Under the pieces are notes generated by a model. It made no database searches and was not told the origin of the DNA. It worked only from the letters and a program-made list of their open reading frames with translations. From assembly GCA_035763085.1 (NCBI GenBank), contig DASUBV010000159.1, positions 1 to 18,100 of the forward strand: a stretch of 18,100 bases of DNA, given 5' to 3'. Positions 1 through 6,804 of the stretch are shown here, in pieces. This DNA is from DASUBV01 sp035763085. GTDB lineage: Bacteria; Actinomycetota; Actinomycetes; Streptosporangiales; Streptosporangiaceae. Every line of letters starts with the position of its first letter. The stretch's first letter is position 1. The translations under genes were made by a program, and so were the position numbers.

Positions 1-164
1 CGGTCGACGCCATGCAGGTGCACGGCGGGTACGGCTACTCGCAGGAGTTCACCGTCGAGCGGCTGTACCGGGACGCGCCGCTGATGGTGATCGGCGAGGG
101 CACCAACGACATCCTGCGCACGGTGATCGCCCGCGCCCTGATCAGCGGCCGCGGGACGCTCTGA
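1..164 (+). CDS. acyl-CoA dehydrogenase, C-terminal fragment
   Basis: The window opens inside this gene; the reading frame starts at base 3 and ends at a TGA at 162-164, leaving 53 residues. The visible piece contains AMQVHGGYGYSQEF, then VERLYRDAP and IGEGTNDILR, which together form the C-terminal signature of the acyl-CoA dehydrogenase family (the flavin-contacting helix and the EGT(N/S)(D/E)I motif). Members oxidise acyl-CoA thioesters at the alpha-beta bond, using FAD and passing electrons to ETF. The Glu in EGTND is at or near the position that carries the catalytic base in several subfamilies. Substrate chain length cannot be judged from the fragment. A strong hairpin follows directly, so this is probably the last gene of its transcript. 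Confidence 0.9.
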   Translation, partial: VDAMQVHGGYGYSQEFTVERLYRDAPLMVIGEGTNDILRTVIARALISGRGTL

Positions 165-172
165 TCCCTGAG

Positions 173-203
173 CCGGGGGCCGGGGGCGGACCCCGGCCCC
201 CGG
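173..203 (+). terminator. GC-rich hairpin terminator after acyl-CoA dehydrogenase
   Basis: A perfect 13-bp stem is formed by CCGGGGGCCGGGG (173-185) and CCCCGGCCCCCGG (191-203) around the loop GCGGA. It begins 9 bases after the stop codon at 164. There is no T tract, which is common for actinobacterial terminators. It separates the dehydrogenase from the downstream lipase gene. Confidence 0.65.
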
Positions 204-342
204 GTTCCGGGGTGGCCCCAGGGTAAATGGCCGCGGCCGGCAGGTAATTAACGCGATTCCCTGGACACGCAGATTGGCCGGGCTTCTACTGAGGGCAAGC
301 GCTGCGGGGAAGAACGCCAGCGCCTGCTCAGGGGAGACCGGC

Positions 343-1461
343 ATGGGGGATGACGCACGTCAGGCGAGCGCGGCCAGCGGGTCCGGCCGCAGGTCCAGCC
401 AGCGGCCGCGCGGGGCGTCCGGCGCGGCAACGCTGGAACAGCAGGCCCAGCAGTACCTGGGCGCGGACCTGGTCCTGGAAGGCGGGGGCGTCAAGGGCAT
501 CGGCCTCGTCGGCGCCGTCATGACTATCCGCGCGGCGGGATATGTCTTCCCGCGGCCGGGCGGCACATCGGCCGGCGCCATTGTCGCCGCGCTCATTGCC
601 GCCTATCAGAGCAGGGGCGTGGACCTGAGCCGGCTGGAGCGCGATATGCGCGAGCTGGATTACACGCAGTTCATGGAGAAGACCTGGGCCGAGCGGCACC
701 TGGGCATCGTGGGCAAGGCGGCCGGCCTGCTGGAGCACCAGGGTGTCTATGCCACGGGCTACCTGCAGCACTGGCTGACCGCCAAGCTCGAGCCGCTGGG
801 CGTCAGGACGTTCGCGGACCTCAAGATCACCGACGACGCCGGCACCGGCCTGCCGCCGCGGCAGCGCTACCGGCTGGTCACCCACACCTCCGACCTCAGC
901 CGCGGCTCGCTGGTCCGGCTGCCCTGGGACCTGCCGTACTACCTGCTGTCCCACCCGGAAACCGCCAGCCCGGAGGAGCAGATCGCGGCCATCGACTCCT
1001 ACCCGGTCGTGGACGCCGTCCGCGCGTCGATGTCCATCCCGTTCTTCTTCCAGCCCTTCACCCAGAAGACCCCGCGCGGCAGCTGCACCTGGGTCGACGG
1101 CGGGCTGCTGCAGAACTTCCCGGTCACCGTGTTCGACCGCACCGACGGCAGGCCCAACCGCTGGCCGACCTTCGGGGTCAAGCTGTCGGCGCGGCCGCGG
1201 CTGAACATCCCCGATGTCCCGGTGACGGGCGACATCAAGGAACTGCTGGCCATCGCGCACACGGCGATGGGTGAGTGGAACCGGTACCCGCTGGCGGACG
1301 CGGGCGTGGGTGCCCGGACCGTGTACGTGGACACCATGGGACTGGACGCGACCGATTTCGGGATCACCCAGCAGCAGCGTGACCAGCTATTCGAGAACGG
1401 CAGCAAGGCCGCGGTTAAGTTCCTGGCCGCCTGGGACGCCGCCCACTCGCGGCAGCCCTAG
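343..1461 (+). CDS. patatin-like phospholipase family protein
   Basis: A 372-residue patatin-fold serine lipase/acylhydrolase. Residues 43-52 give the oxyanion-hole motif (LVLEGGGVKG). Residues 74-78 give the nucleophile elbow GTSAG with Ser76. Residues 252-254 (DGG) supply the Asp of the Ser-Asp dyad, followed by LLQNFPV as in bacterial patatins. No signal peptide is visible and the first 40 residues are polar and low in complexity, so a cytosolic or membrane-peripheral enzyme is likely. The ATG at 343 was chosen because GGGGAG at 331-336 sits 6 bases upstream; an in-frame TTG at 274 would add 23 residues but lacks a clear ribosome site. The gene converges on cphA and its end overlaps the annotated cphA tail by 47 bp. 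A hairpin with a T/C-rich tail lies 85 bases past the stop. The natural substrate is unknown; homologues hydrolyse phospholipids or other lipid esters. Confidence 0.88.
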   Translation: MGDDARQASAASGSGRRSSQRPRGASGAATLEQQAQQYLGADLVLEGGGVKGIGLVGAVMTIRAAGYVFPRPGGTSAGAIVAALIAAYQSRGVDLSRLERDMRELDYTQFMEKTWAERHLGIVGKAAGLLEHQGVYATGYLQHWLTAKLEPLGVRTFADLKITDDAGTGLPPRQRYRLVTHTSDLSRGSLVRLPWDLPYYLLSHPETASPEEQIAAIDSYPVVDAVRASMSIPFFFQPFTQKTPRGSCTWVDGGLLQNFPVTVFDRTDGRPNRWPTFGVKLSARPRLNIPDVPVTGDIKELLAIAHTAMGEWNRYPLADAGVGARTVYVDTMGLDATDFGITQQQRDQLFENGSKAAVKFLAAWDAAHSRQP

Positions 1462-4282
1462 CGGCTGACCGGGGCCGCCCCGCCCGCCCCGGCCGGCGTC
1501 CGGCCCGCCGTGCCCCGCCCGGCACCGGCCGGGCCCCGCTCGCCCGGCCAGCCGTCCGGGCTGGCTCTCTCGCGGCCGTCCCGCTACCCGGCTCACCATC
1601 AGGCCACGGCTGCGCGCCGATCGCCGCCAGCGCCTCGTGCGCGGCGGCGAGCTTCTCGTACAGGAACAGCACTGGTCCGCCGCCGGCCAGCCGCACCGCG
1701 TCCCGCAGCGCCTGCTCCGGCCCGGCGGCGCGGGTCACCGTGATGCCCGGCCGGGCCCGGCGCAGCGCCGCGGTGATCAGGTCCTGCATCTCGCCCGGCG
1801 CGCGGCCGCGCTTGTCGGCGTCCTCGTAGATCGCGACCGCCGGGCACCAGGCGGCGATCGCCTCGGCCGTCTGCTCGATCAGGTCGTCGCGGCGGTCGCC
1901 CGGCAGCGTCACGGCGGCGGCCGGGCAGCCCGGCGTGCCGGGCCCGCCCCAGACCCCGCTGATCATGGCACCGGTGGCGGTCAGGGCTGCGGCGTTGTGC
2001 CCGTAGTCGACCAGGACCGGGCTGTCGCCCGCCCGGAACAGGTTGCCGCGGCCGGGGTTGGCCTGCGCCGGGGTGAACGTGGCCAGCCCGCGGCGGATGT
2101 CCTTGGCGCTGATCCCGGCCGCCCGGCAGGCGGCGATCGCGGCGAGCGCGTTGGCCACCAGGTGCGCCGCCCGGCCGCCGAACGCGCCCGGCAGCTCGGC
2201 CAGGCTGATCATCGGCCGCCGGGTGCCGCCCTCGCATTCCACCAGCTCGCCGCCGGCGACCTCGTACACCAGGCCGCCCGCTGCCCGGTGCTGTTCCACG
2301 GCCGAGTTGGTAGGCTGCTGGGTGCACAGCCGCAGCACCGGCGAGCTCGCCCGTACCGCGGGCCGCCCGGCCAGCGCCGCCGCGGCCGGGTCGTCGGCGT
2401 TCAGCACCACCGTCCCGCCCGTCGCGACCTCCTCGGCGACCAGCGCCTTGACGTGGATCAGCTCGTCCATGTCATCCACGCAGCCGTCGCCGAGGTGATC
2501 GGCGGTGATATTGGTGACCACGGCGATATCGGCGCGGTCGTAGGCCAGGCCGCCGCGCAGGATCCCGCCCCGGGCCGTCTCCAGCACAGCGACCTCGGCG
2601 GCCGGGTCGTCCAGCACCATGTCGGCCGACCGCGGTCCCGACGCGTCCGCGGCGTAGATCAGCCGGCCGCCGCTGAAGACCCCGTCGGTGGTCGTCATGC
2701 CCACCGCCAGCCCGGCCTGCCGCAGCACGTGACCGATCATGCGGACGGTGGTGGTCTTGCCGTTGGTCCCGGTCACCGCGATGACCGGGATCCGCTCCGG
2801 CGCGCCGGGCGGGTAGAGCATGTCGACGATGGCGGCGGCTACGTCCCGGGGCTGGCCGTCGGTCGGGGCCAGGTGCATGCGCAGCCCCGGGCAGGCGTTC
2901 AGCTCCAGCACCGCCCCGGCCGCACCGCCCGGGCCGGCCGCCCCCGGCTCCTCGTGCCCGGGCCCGTGCAGCGGCGCCGCGATGTCGGCGAGCCGGACGT
3001 CCACGCCGCAGATGTCCAGGCCGGCCACCGCGGCCGCCCGGCAGCACATCGCCGCCACCTCCGGGTGTACCAGGTCGGTGACATCCGCACTGGTCCCGCC
3101 GGTGGACAGGTTCGCGTTGTGGCGCAGTGTCACCAGCTGGCCGGACGGCGGCACCGAGCCGGCGTCCAGCCCGGCCGCGGCCAGGTGGGCCAGGACCTCG
3201 GCGTCCAGGACGATCCGGGTCAGCTCGCGCGCGTGCCCGTCGCCGCGGCGCGGGTCGGCGTTGACCGCTGCGACCAGCTCACTGATCGTCGACGTCCCGT
3301 CGCCGGTGACGGCGGCCGGGCGCAGCTGCGCGGCGGCGGCCACCTGCCCGTCGATGACCAGCACGCGGTAGTCGCGGCCGCTCACGAACCGCTCCACCAG
3401 AACGGCCGACCCGCCGGTCGCGGCCCGGCTGAAGGCGGCGGCGGCCTCCTCGGCGCTCTCGATGCCGACCGTCACGCTGCGGCCGTGGTTGCCGCCCAGC
3501 GGCTTGATCACCACCGGCGCGCCGAGCTGCTCCAGCGCCGCGGCCGCCTCATCCGCGGTGGCTGCCACGACGCCCGCGGCCACCGGGATCCCGGCGCTGC
3601 CCAGCACTTGCTTGGCCAGCATCTTGTCGGCGGCGATGTCGACGTCGACCGCCGAGGTCTGCTCGGTGAGCGCGGCGCAGACCAGTCGCCGGGTTGATCC
3701 GTAGCCGAGCCGCAGCATGCTGAGCGCGCCGGTCCGGCGGACCGGAATGCCGCGGCGGCGGGCCGCGGCCGCGATCGCGGCGGTACTGACGCCCAGCCGC
3801 TCGCGCTCGGCCAGCCGGGTAATCTCCGCCAGGTCGCCGGCGAAGTCGGGCTCGCGGCCGGCCAGGAGGCCCTCGGTGATGCCGATCGCGGAGCGCAGCA
3901 GCAGCTCCGGCACCCGAGAGCTGGCCGGCTCGTCGGCCGGGCATTCCGTGACGACGTCGTAGCGCCCGTCCGCGCCCGCCCACAGCGTCTTGCCCAGGCA
4001 GGCCTCCCGGCCGGCCAGGCTGGACAGCTCGAGCGCCACGTGCTCGGCGATGTGCCCGAAATAGGTGCCGCGGGCCAGGGCCTGGCAGAACCCGCCCGGC
4101 CGCCCGGCCGCGCAGTGATGGCCGGCCAGTCCCGGCAGCAGGCTGGTGAGCCGGCCGGAGAAGCCCGGGTAATCCGTGCTCTCCCGCCCGGTGAGCTCGT
4201 CCAGCTCCAGCCGGGCGACGCTCACCGGGCTGGCGGTGTACACGTTGGGCCCGCTCAGATGGCGAGCTTCGATCAACCGCAA
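1415..4282 (-). CDS. cphA: cyanophycin synthetase
   Basis: Makes cyanophycin, the multi-Arg-poly-Asp nitrogen reserve polymer, by ATP-dependent addition of Asp to the backbone and Arg to its side chains. The frame gives 955 residues. An N-terminal domain (1-160) contains EHVALEL at 80-86. An ATP-grasp domain (about 210-490) shows VIKPLGGNHGRSV at 258-270 and LELNACPGLRMH at 459-470. A Mur-ligase-like domain (about 498-890) carries the P-loop GTNGKTT at 505-511, ETARGGILRGGL at 568-579 and NITADHLG at 591-598. A TTG start at 4282 is preferred: it gives MRLIEARHLSGPNVY, the usual family beginning, and AAAGGA lies 8 bases upstream. It follows cphB with a 17-base gap, so the two should be cotranscribed. 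Oddities are a Gly/Ala/Pro-rich insertion at about 439-457 and a 60-residue Arg/Ala/Pro tail after residue 895 that runs antisense into the lipase gene and may come from a frameshift. Family assignment is very secure; the C-terminus is not. Confidence 0.93.
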   Translation of the reverse strand: MRLIEARHLSGPNVYTASPVSVARLELDELTGRESTDYPGFSGRLTSLLPGLAGHHCAAGRPGGFCQALARGTYFGHIAEHVALELSSLAGREACLGKTLWAGADGRYDVVTECPADEPASSRVPELLLRSAIGITEGLLAGREPDFAGDLAEITRLAERERLGVSTAAIAAAARRRGIPVRRTGALSMLRLGYGSTRRLVCAALTEQTSAVDVDIAADKMLAKQVLGSAGIPVAAGVVAATADEAAAALEQLGAPVVIKPLGGNHGRSVTVGIESAEEAAAAFSRAATGGSAVLVERFVSGRDYRVLVIDGQVAAAAQLRPAAVTGDGTSTISELVAAVNADPRRGDGHARELTRIVLDAEVLAHLAAAGLDAGSVPPSGQLVTLRHNANLSTGGTSADVTDLVHPEVAAMCCRAAAVAGLDICGVDVRLADIAAPLHGPGHEEPGAAGPGGAAGAVLELNACPGLRMHLAPTDGQPRDVAAAIVDMLYPPGAPERIPVIAVTGTNGKTTTVRMIGHVLRQAGLAVGMTTTDGVFSGGRLIYAADASGPRSADMVLDDPAAEVAVLETARGGILRGGLAYDRADIAVVTNITADHLGDGCVDDMDELIHVKALVAEEVATGGTVVLNADDPAAAALAGRPAVRASSPVLRLCTQQPTNSAVEQHRAAGGLVYEVAGGELVECEGGTRRPMISLAELPGAFGGRAAHLVANALAAIAACRAAGISAKDIRRGLATFTPAQANPGRGNLFRAGDSPVLVDYGHNAAALTATGAMISGVWGGPGTPGCPAAAVTLPGDRRDDLIEQTAEAIAAWCPAVAIYEDADKRGRAPGEMQDLITAALRRARPGITVTRAAGPEQALRDAVRLAGGGPVLFLYEKLAAAHEALAAIGAQPWPDGEPGSGTAAREPARTAGRASGARPVPGGARRAGRRPGRAGRPRSAARAAASGRRPRRPGT
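1547..1570 (+). terminator. intrinsic terminator after the patatin gene
   Basis: GCCAGCC (1547-1553) pairs perfectly with GGCTGGC (1559-1565) over the 5-base loop GTCCG, followed by TCTCT. This is the best intrinsic terminator between the two convergent genes. It lies inside the C-terminal extension of the cphA reading frame, which bears on whether that extension is genuine. Confidence 0.55.
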
Positions 4283-4299
4283 CGTCGGCGTCCTTTGCC

Positions 4300-5112
4300 T
4301 TAGTACCGGTCGTGACCGGGCCCGATGGCCGGGGCCCGGCTGGCGAAGTCGAACAGGCAGCCGGCGGGCAGCAGGTGCAGCCGGACGCCGAACAGCGTGA
4401 TCGGGTCGTACTCCCCGGCCGGGTGCACGACGGTGGCGTGCTCGGCGTCCACCACGGTCGCGACTCCCGTGCCGAGCACCTCGAACCACGATCCCTGCAC
4501 CAGGATCCCGGTGTTCTCATCGATCCCGATGCCCAGCTGGGCCGGGTCCTGCGCCACGGCGCTGAGCAGCCGCGGCAGCCGGCCGCGCTCTGCGAAGTGC
4601 ATGTCGATCAGCGCCCGCGGGACCAGCCCCAGGCCCGGCCCGGTGCGCACGGCCGCGGCCGACACCTCGGCTCCGCCGCCGCCCAGGATCATCGTCTTGC
4701 CCAGGGCCGTGGCGCCTGCGCTGGTCCCGGCCACCACCAGGCCGGCCGCCAGCCGCTGGCGCAGCACCTCGCTGGTCCGCGAGCCGACCAGGGTGCGCAG
4801 CCGGGACTGATCCCCGCCGGACAGGAACACGCCGGTGGCGCTGCCCAGCGCCGCCGTGGCGGCATCGCTGTCGGCGTCGGACCGGCCGCGCAGCCGCAGC
4901 TCGCTGATGCGCTGCACGCCCAGCTTGGTGAAGACCTGCTCGTACTCGGCGTGCACCTCGTCGGGAACGCCGGTGGCGGTGGTCACCAGCACGATCGAGG
5001 CCCGCTCGCCGCCGCACAGCTCCGCGAACCGCTCCAGCAGCCCGGCCCCGCAGCACCGGTCCTCGGCCCCGCCGATGATCAGCAGGCGGCCCGGCGATTC
5101 CCCGTCGTCCAC
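4300..5112 (-). CDS. cphB: cyanophycinase
   Basis: A peptidase of family S51 that cleaves cyanophycin to beta-Asp-Arg dipeptides. The 270-residue product shows LLIIGGAED at 10-18, FLSGGDQ at 96-102 and the nucleophile elbow GTSAGA with Ser131. DMHF at 170-173 supplies His172 and GIDENT at 196-201 supplies Glu199. The spacing Ser-His-Glu and the arginines at 176, 178 and 181 match, from memory, those described for the Synechocystis enzyme. The start was set at a GTG at 5112, preceded by a GAGGG stretch; a TTG at 5187 would add 25 Arg/Gly-rich residues and overlaps the only promoter-like sequence, so it is less likely. cphB precedes cphA by 17 bases, giving a degradation-synthesis operon that allows turnover of the reserve polymer. 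No isoaspartyl dipeptidase, which would finish degradation, is seen in the window. Confidence 0.92.
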   Translation of the reverse strand: MDDGESPGRLLIIGGAEDRCCGAGLLERFAELCGGERASIVLVTTATGVPDEVHAEYEQVFTKLGVQRISELRLRGRSDADSDAATAALGSATGVFLSGGDQSRLRTLVGSRTSEVLRQRLAAGLVVAGTSAGATALGKTMILGGGGAEVSAAAVRTGPGLGLVPRALIDMHFAERGRLPRLLSAVAQDPAQLGIGIDENTGILVQGSWFEVLGTGVATVVDAEHATVVHPAGEYDPITLFGVRLHLLPAGCLFDFASRAPAIGPGHDRY

Positions 5113-5156
5113 GTCCCCGCCCTCGCCCCGGAGGCCGGCCCCGGCCCCTCGACGCC

Positions 5157-5183
5157 TAGGTACCCTTCGTAACTCTGCGTCAA
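5157..5183 (-). promoter_or_regulatory. possible promoter of cphBA
   Basis: Read on the minus strand, TTGACG (5183-5178) and TACCTA (5162-5157) resemble -35 and -10 boxes, but the 15-base spacer is short. The stretch is the least GC-rich part of the gap between the ANTAR gene and cphB. A start site near 5150 would favour the GTG at 5112 as the cphB start. Weak evidence. Confidence 0.22.
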
Positions 5184-5214
5184 TCAAGGCCGCATTTCAA
5201 CTACAAAGAGTCAC

Positions 5215-5239
5215 CGCCGGGGTTGCCGAACACCCGGCG
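5215..5239 (-). terminator. hairpin with T-rich tail in the cphBA leader region
   Basis: On the minus strand, CGCCGGG (5239-5233) pairs with CCCGGCG (5221-5215). A single bulged T and an inner GTT/AAC stem close a CGGC loop. A few bases downstream on the same strand is CTCTTTG. The structure has the form of an intrinsic terminator lying between the ANTAR gene and cphB, both transcribed in this direction. It could end the ANTAR transcript or act as a conditional terminator in front of cphB. Confidence 0.4.
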
Positions 5240-5261
5240 ATCCCGCTGGCTACTGGCGTCG

Positions 5262-5406
5262 GATCCCGGGCCGCGCCAGCGGCCTCAGGGAGCAAGCCGG
5301 AGGGGTCGCCCGCGCCGAAACCCAGGCGAGCGAGCCGGAGGGGTCGCCGACCCCGGAACCCGGGCCGCGTCAGCGGGCCCTGGGCGAGCGAGCCGGAGGG
5401 GTCGCC
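5262..5406. repeat. imperfect 48-bp intergenic repeat, two full copies and one partial
   Basis: Two copies (about 5262-5310 and 5357-5406) share a first half beginning CCCGGGCCGCG and a second half ending GAGCCGGAGGGGTCGCC (AAGCC for GAGCC in the first copy). A half-length copy of the second part lies at 5325-5348. In the first copy GGCCGC and GCGGCC (5269-5284) form a perfect 6-bp stem. The repeats fill the gap between cphB and the ANTAR gene, which holds no convincing gene. The variation between copies speaks against a recent duplication. Confidence 0.7.
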
Positions 5407-5481
5407 GGCGCTGTCTGGACTGAGGAGCCTGCGACGAGGGAAGACAGTGCCTTCAGGCGACCCCGCAGGCGAGCGGGAAGG

Positions 5482-6033
5482 CTAAGCCCCGTGGGGCTGG
5501 CGGGCGGCAGTTCGCCGGGCCCCCGACCGGGGCCGGGACAGCTCCTCCGGCAGCTGCAGCAGCGGGTTGGACGCGCTGGCCACCACGTCGCTGGCGATGT
5601 CGATCACCTTCCGGCCGCGGTTGCGGGCCGCGCTGCGGAGCTGCTCAAACGCCTGCCGGGGCTTGATCCGGTGCCGCTCGGCCAGCACGCCGATGGCCTG
5701 CTCGACGCGCACCCGGGCCAGCAGCGCGTGCTCCAGCTGGCTGACCGTGGTCCGCAGCTTGCCGGCCTCACCGCCCTGCGGCTCGACCGGCGGCTTGCGG
5801 GCCGCGTGACCGTTCTGGCCGTCCTGCTCGGCGGCCAGCAGGTCCGCCAGGATCATCGCCGAGGTCAGGTCGGGCAGCTCGTCGCCGCCCACCCGCCAGC
5901 CGTCCCTGGTCCGCCGGACAACGGCGTCCTCGGGCGCGCTCGCGCAGCCGCCCGTGCAGGCCTCCGCGGGCTGCGAACCGGGACGGGCGGCCGCTGCCGC
6001 GGCGGCCGGGCGGCCATGATCGGCGGTGGTCAT
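5482..6033 (-). CDS. ANTAR-domain RNA-binding regulator
   Basis: A 183-residue protein. An Ala/Gly/Pro-rich start (1-35) is followed by a short conserved segment at about 38-70 (WRVGG...PDLTSAMILADLLAAEQ) often found in actinobacterial ANTAR proteins. The ANTAR domain lies at about 100-152: LEHALLARVRVEQAIGVLAE, then RHRIKPRQAFEQLRSAARN and RKVIDIASDVV. ANTAR proteins bind paired stem-loops in nascent RNA and prevent terminator formation, often in nitrogen-utilisation genes (NasR, AmiR). No GAF or response-regulator domain is present, so any sensing would need a partner or the N-terminal segment. The start is the ATG of an ATGA overlap with the upstream mycoredoxin stop, implying translational coupling. 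The next genes on the same strand are cphBA, after a hairpin-rich gap of about 370 bases. Family call is firm; the target RNA is not known. Confidence 0.87.
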   Translation of the reverse strand: MTTADHGRPAAAAAAARPGSQPAEACTGGCASAPEDAVVRRTRDGWRVGGDELPDLTSAMILADLLAAEQDGQNGHAARKPPVEPQGGEAGKLRTTVSQLEHALLARVRVEQAIGVLAERHRIKPRQAFEQLRSAARNRGRKVIDIASDVVASASNPLLQLPEELSRPRSGARRTAARQPHGA

Positions 6034-6287
6034 TTCACGCACTCGAGCTCGGATAGTCGCTGCTTGACCTGGGCGGCGGAGGGGTTAGTCATGGCGCTGC
6101 CGTCGGGGAACACCACGGTCGGCACGGTCTGGAACCCGCCGTTGACCGACATCACGAAGTCAGCCGCGGAGGCGTCCTCCTCGATGTTGACCTCGGTCAT
6201 CTCGATTCCCTCTCGTGCCAGCTGGGCCTTGAGCCGCTTGCAGAAGGCGCACCACGTCGTCGTGTACATGGTCAGCGGCTGTGCCAT
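6030..6287 (-). CDS. mrx1: mycoredoxin-type glutaredoxin
   Basis: An 85-residue thioredoxin-fold oxidoreductase. TMYTTTWCAFCKRLK at 6-20 contains the redox pair Cys13-x-x-Cys16; FQTVPTVVFPDG at 52-63 contains the cis-Pro loop. Length and the WCxxCKRLK pattern fit actinobacterial mycoredoxins, which reduce mycothiol-mixed disulfides. The active site reads CAFC rather than the more common CGYC. The ATG at 6287 has GGGGAAGGA about 4 bases upstream. Its stop overlaps the ATG of the ANTAR gene (ATGA). In mycobacteria the corresponding gene lies beside uvrD2, as here, but in this window uvrD2 is divergent and 517 bp away. Specificity for mycothiol rather than glutathione is inferred from lineage. 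Confidence 0.86.
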   Translation of the reverse strand: MAQPLTMYTTTWCAFCKRLKAQLAREGIEMTEVNIEEDASAADFVMSVNGGFQTVPTVVFPDGSAMTNPSAAQVKQRLSELECVK

Positions 6288-6804
6288 CGGGTCCTTCCCC
6301 CTTCGCGTGCCGTTACGAACTGCACATTACTAACGCATATGAGCGCTGTACCCTTCCCGCCCGGGCGGTGCTGTCCGGCGAGCCGGGCCGCGCGCTGGGC
6401 GCGCTACCTTCCCTCGACGCGAGTTCCCAGTCCAGGCGGCGCCGCGCCGCTCCGGCGTGCTGACATCGGCGCTGACTATATGCCGGCCCACCACGCTGAC
6501 AAGCCAGATTAAGCCGAACGCCAGGCTGCACCGGGCCCGGGGGTGGGCCGTGGAGCCAGCAGGCCTGTTCGCCCAGGGGGCAACCTCCTGGAACCCGCAG
6601 TGCCAGGGGCCTGCCTCCTGGACCCGTTTAGCCCGGGGGCCACCCCCTGGAACCCAGCGCCGGGGGCCGCCCCTGGACCCGGATAGCCCAGGCGCAATCC
6701 TCTGGAACCCCCCAGTGCCAGGGGGCCGGCCCCCTGCCCCCGGTGTTTGGGACGCGAGCGTCGGCGCCATGCGGGAGGATTGGCGCCGGATGCGGAGGTA
6801 GCCA
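6288..6804. other. 517-bp divergent intergenic region
   Basis: No convincing gene lies between the divergent mycoredoxin and uvrD2 genes; open frames here on either strand lack ribosome sites and cross the repeat. Bases 6288-6360 are relatively AT-rich and should hold the promoter of the mycoredoxin-ANTAR pair. Bases 6470-6520 contain another AT-richer patch (with TATATG) that may serve uvrD2. Bases 6567-6741 are the hairpin repeat listed separately. GGAGG at 6794-6798 is the uvrD2 ribosome site. Confidence 0.6.
6567..6741. repeat. tandem hairpin repeat, three two-part units of about 58 bp
   Basis: Six hairpin-like segments alternate in type. The longer ones start at about 6567, 6626 and 6682 and end in CTGGAACCC. 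The shorter ones start at about 6600, 6657 and 6715; the first two end in CTGGACCC. Each has arms of the form CCAGGGGG / CCTCCTGG with small changes. The last contains a perfect 18-bp palindrome, CAGGGGGCCGGCCCCCTG, at 6719-6736. Changes in one arm are not always matched in the other, but each segment keeps a usable stem. The array ends about 60 bases before the uvrD2 start. Confidence 0.75.

Noticed and set aside
1637..3697. 686-codon open frame on the plus strand opposite cphA
   Set aside because: It is antisense to a firmly identified cphA, has a Gly/Arg/Ala/His-rich product with no motif, and exists because GC-rich coding DNA keeps other frames open.
5481..5500. Short palindrome around the ANTAR stop codon as a terminator
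   Set aside because: The stem is only 5 bp and lies largely in coding sequence with no T-rich tail; the hairpin at 5215-5239 is a better candidate.
6567..6741. CRISPR-like array
   Set aside because: Units are imperfect, themselves palindromic along their whole length, have no unique spacers, and no cas gene is present.
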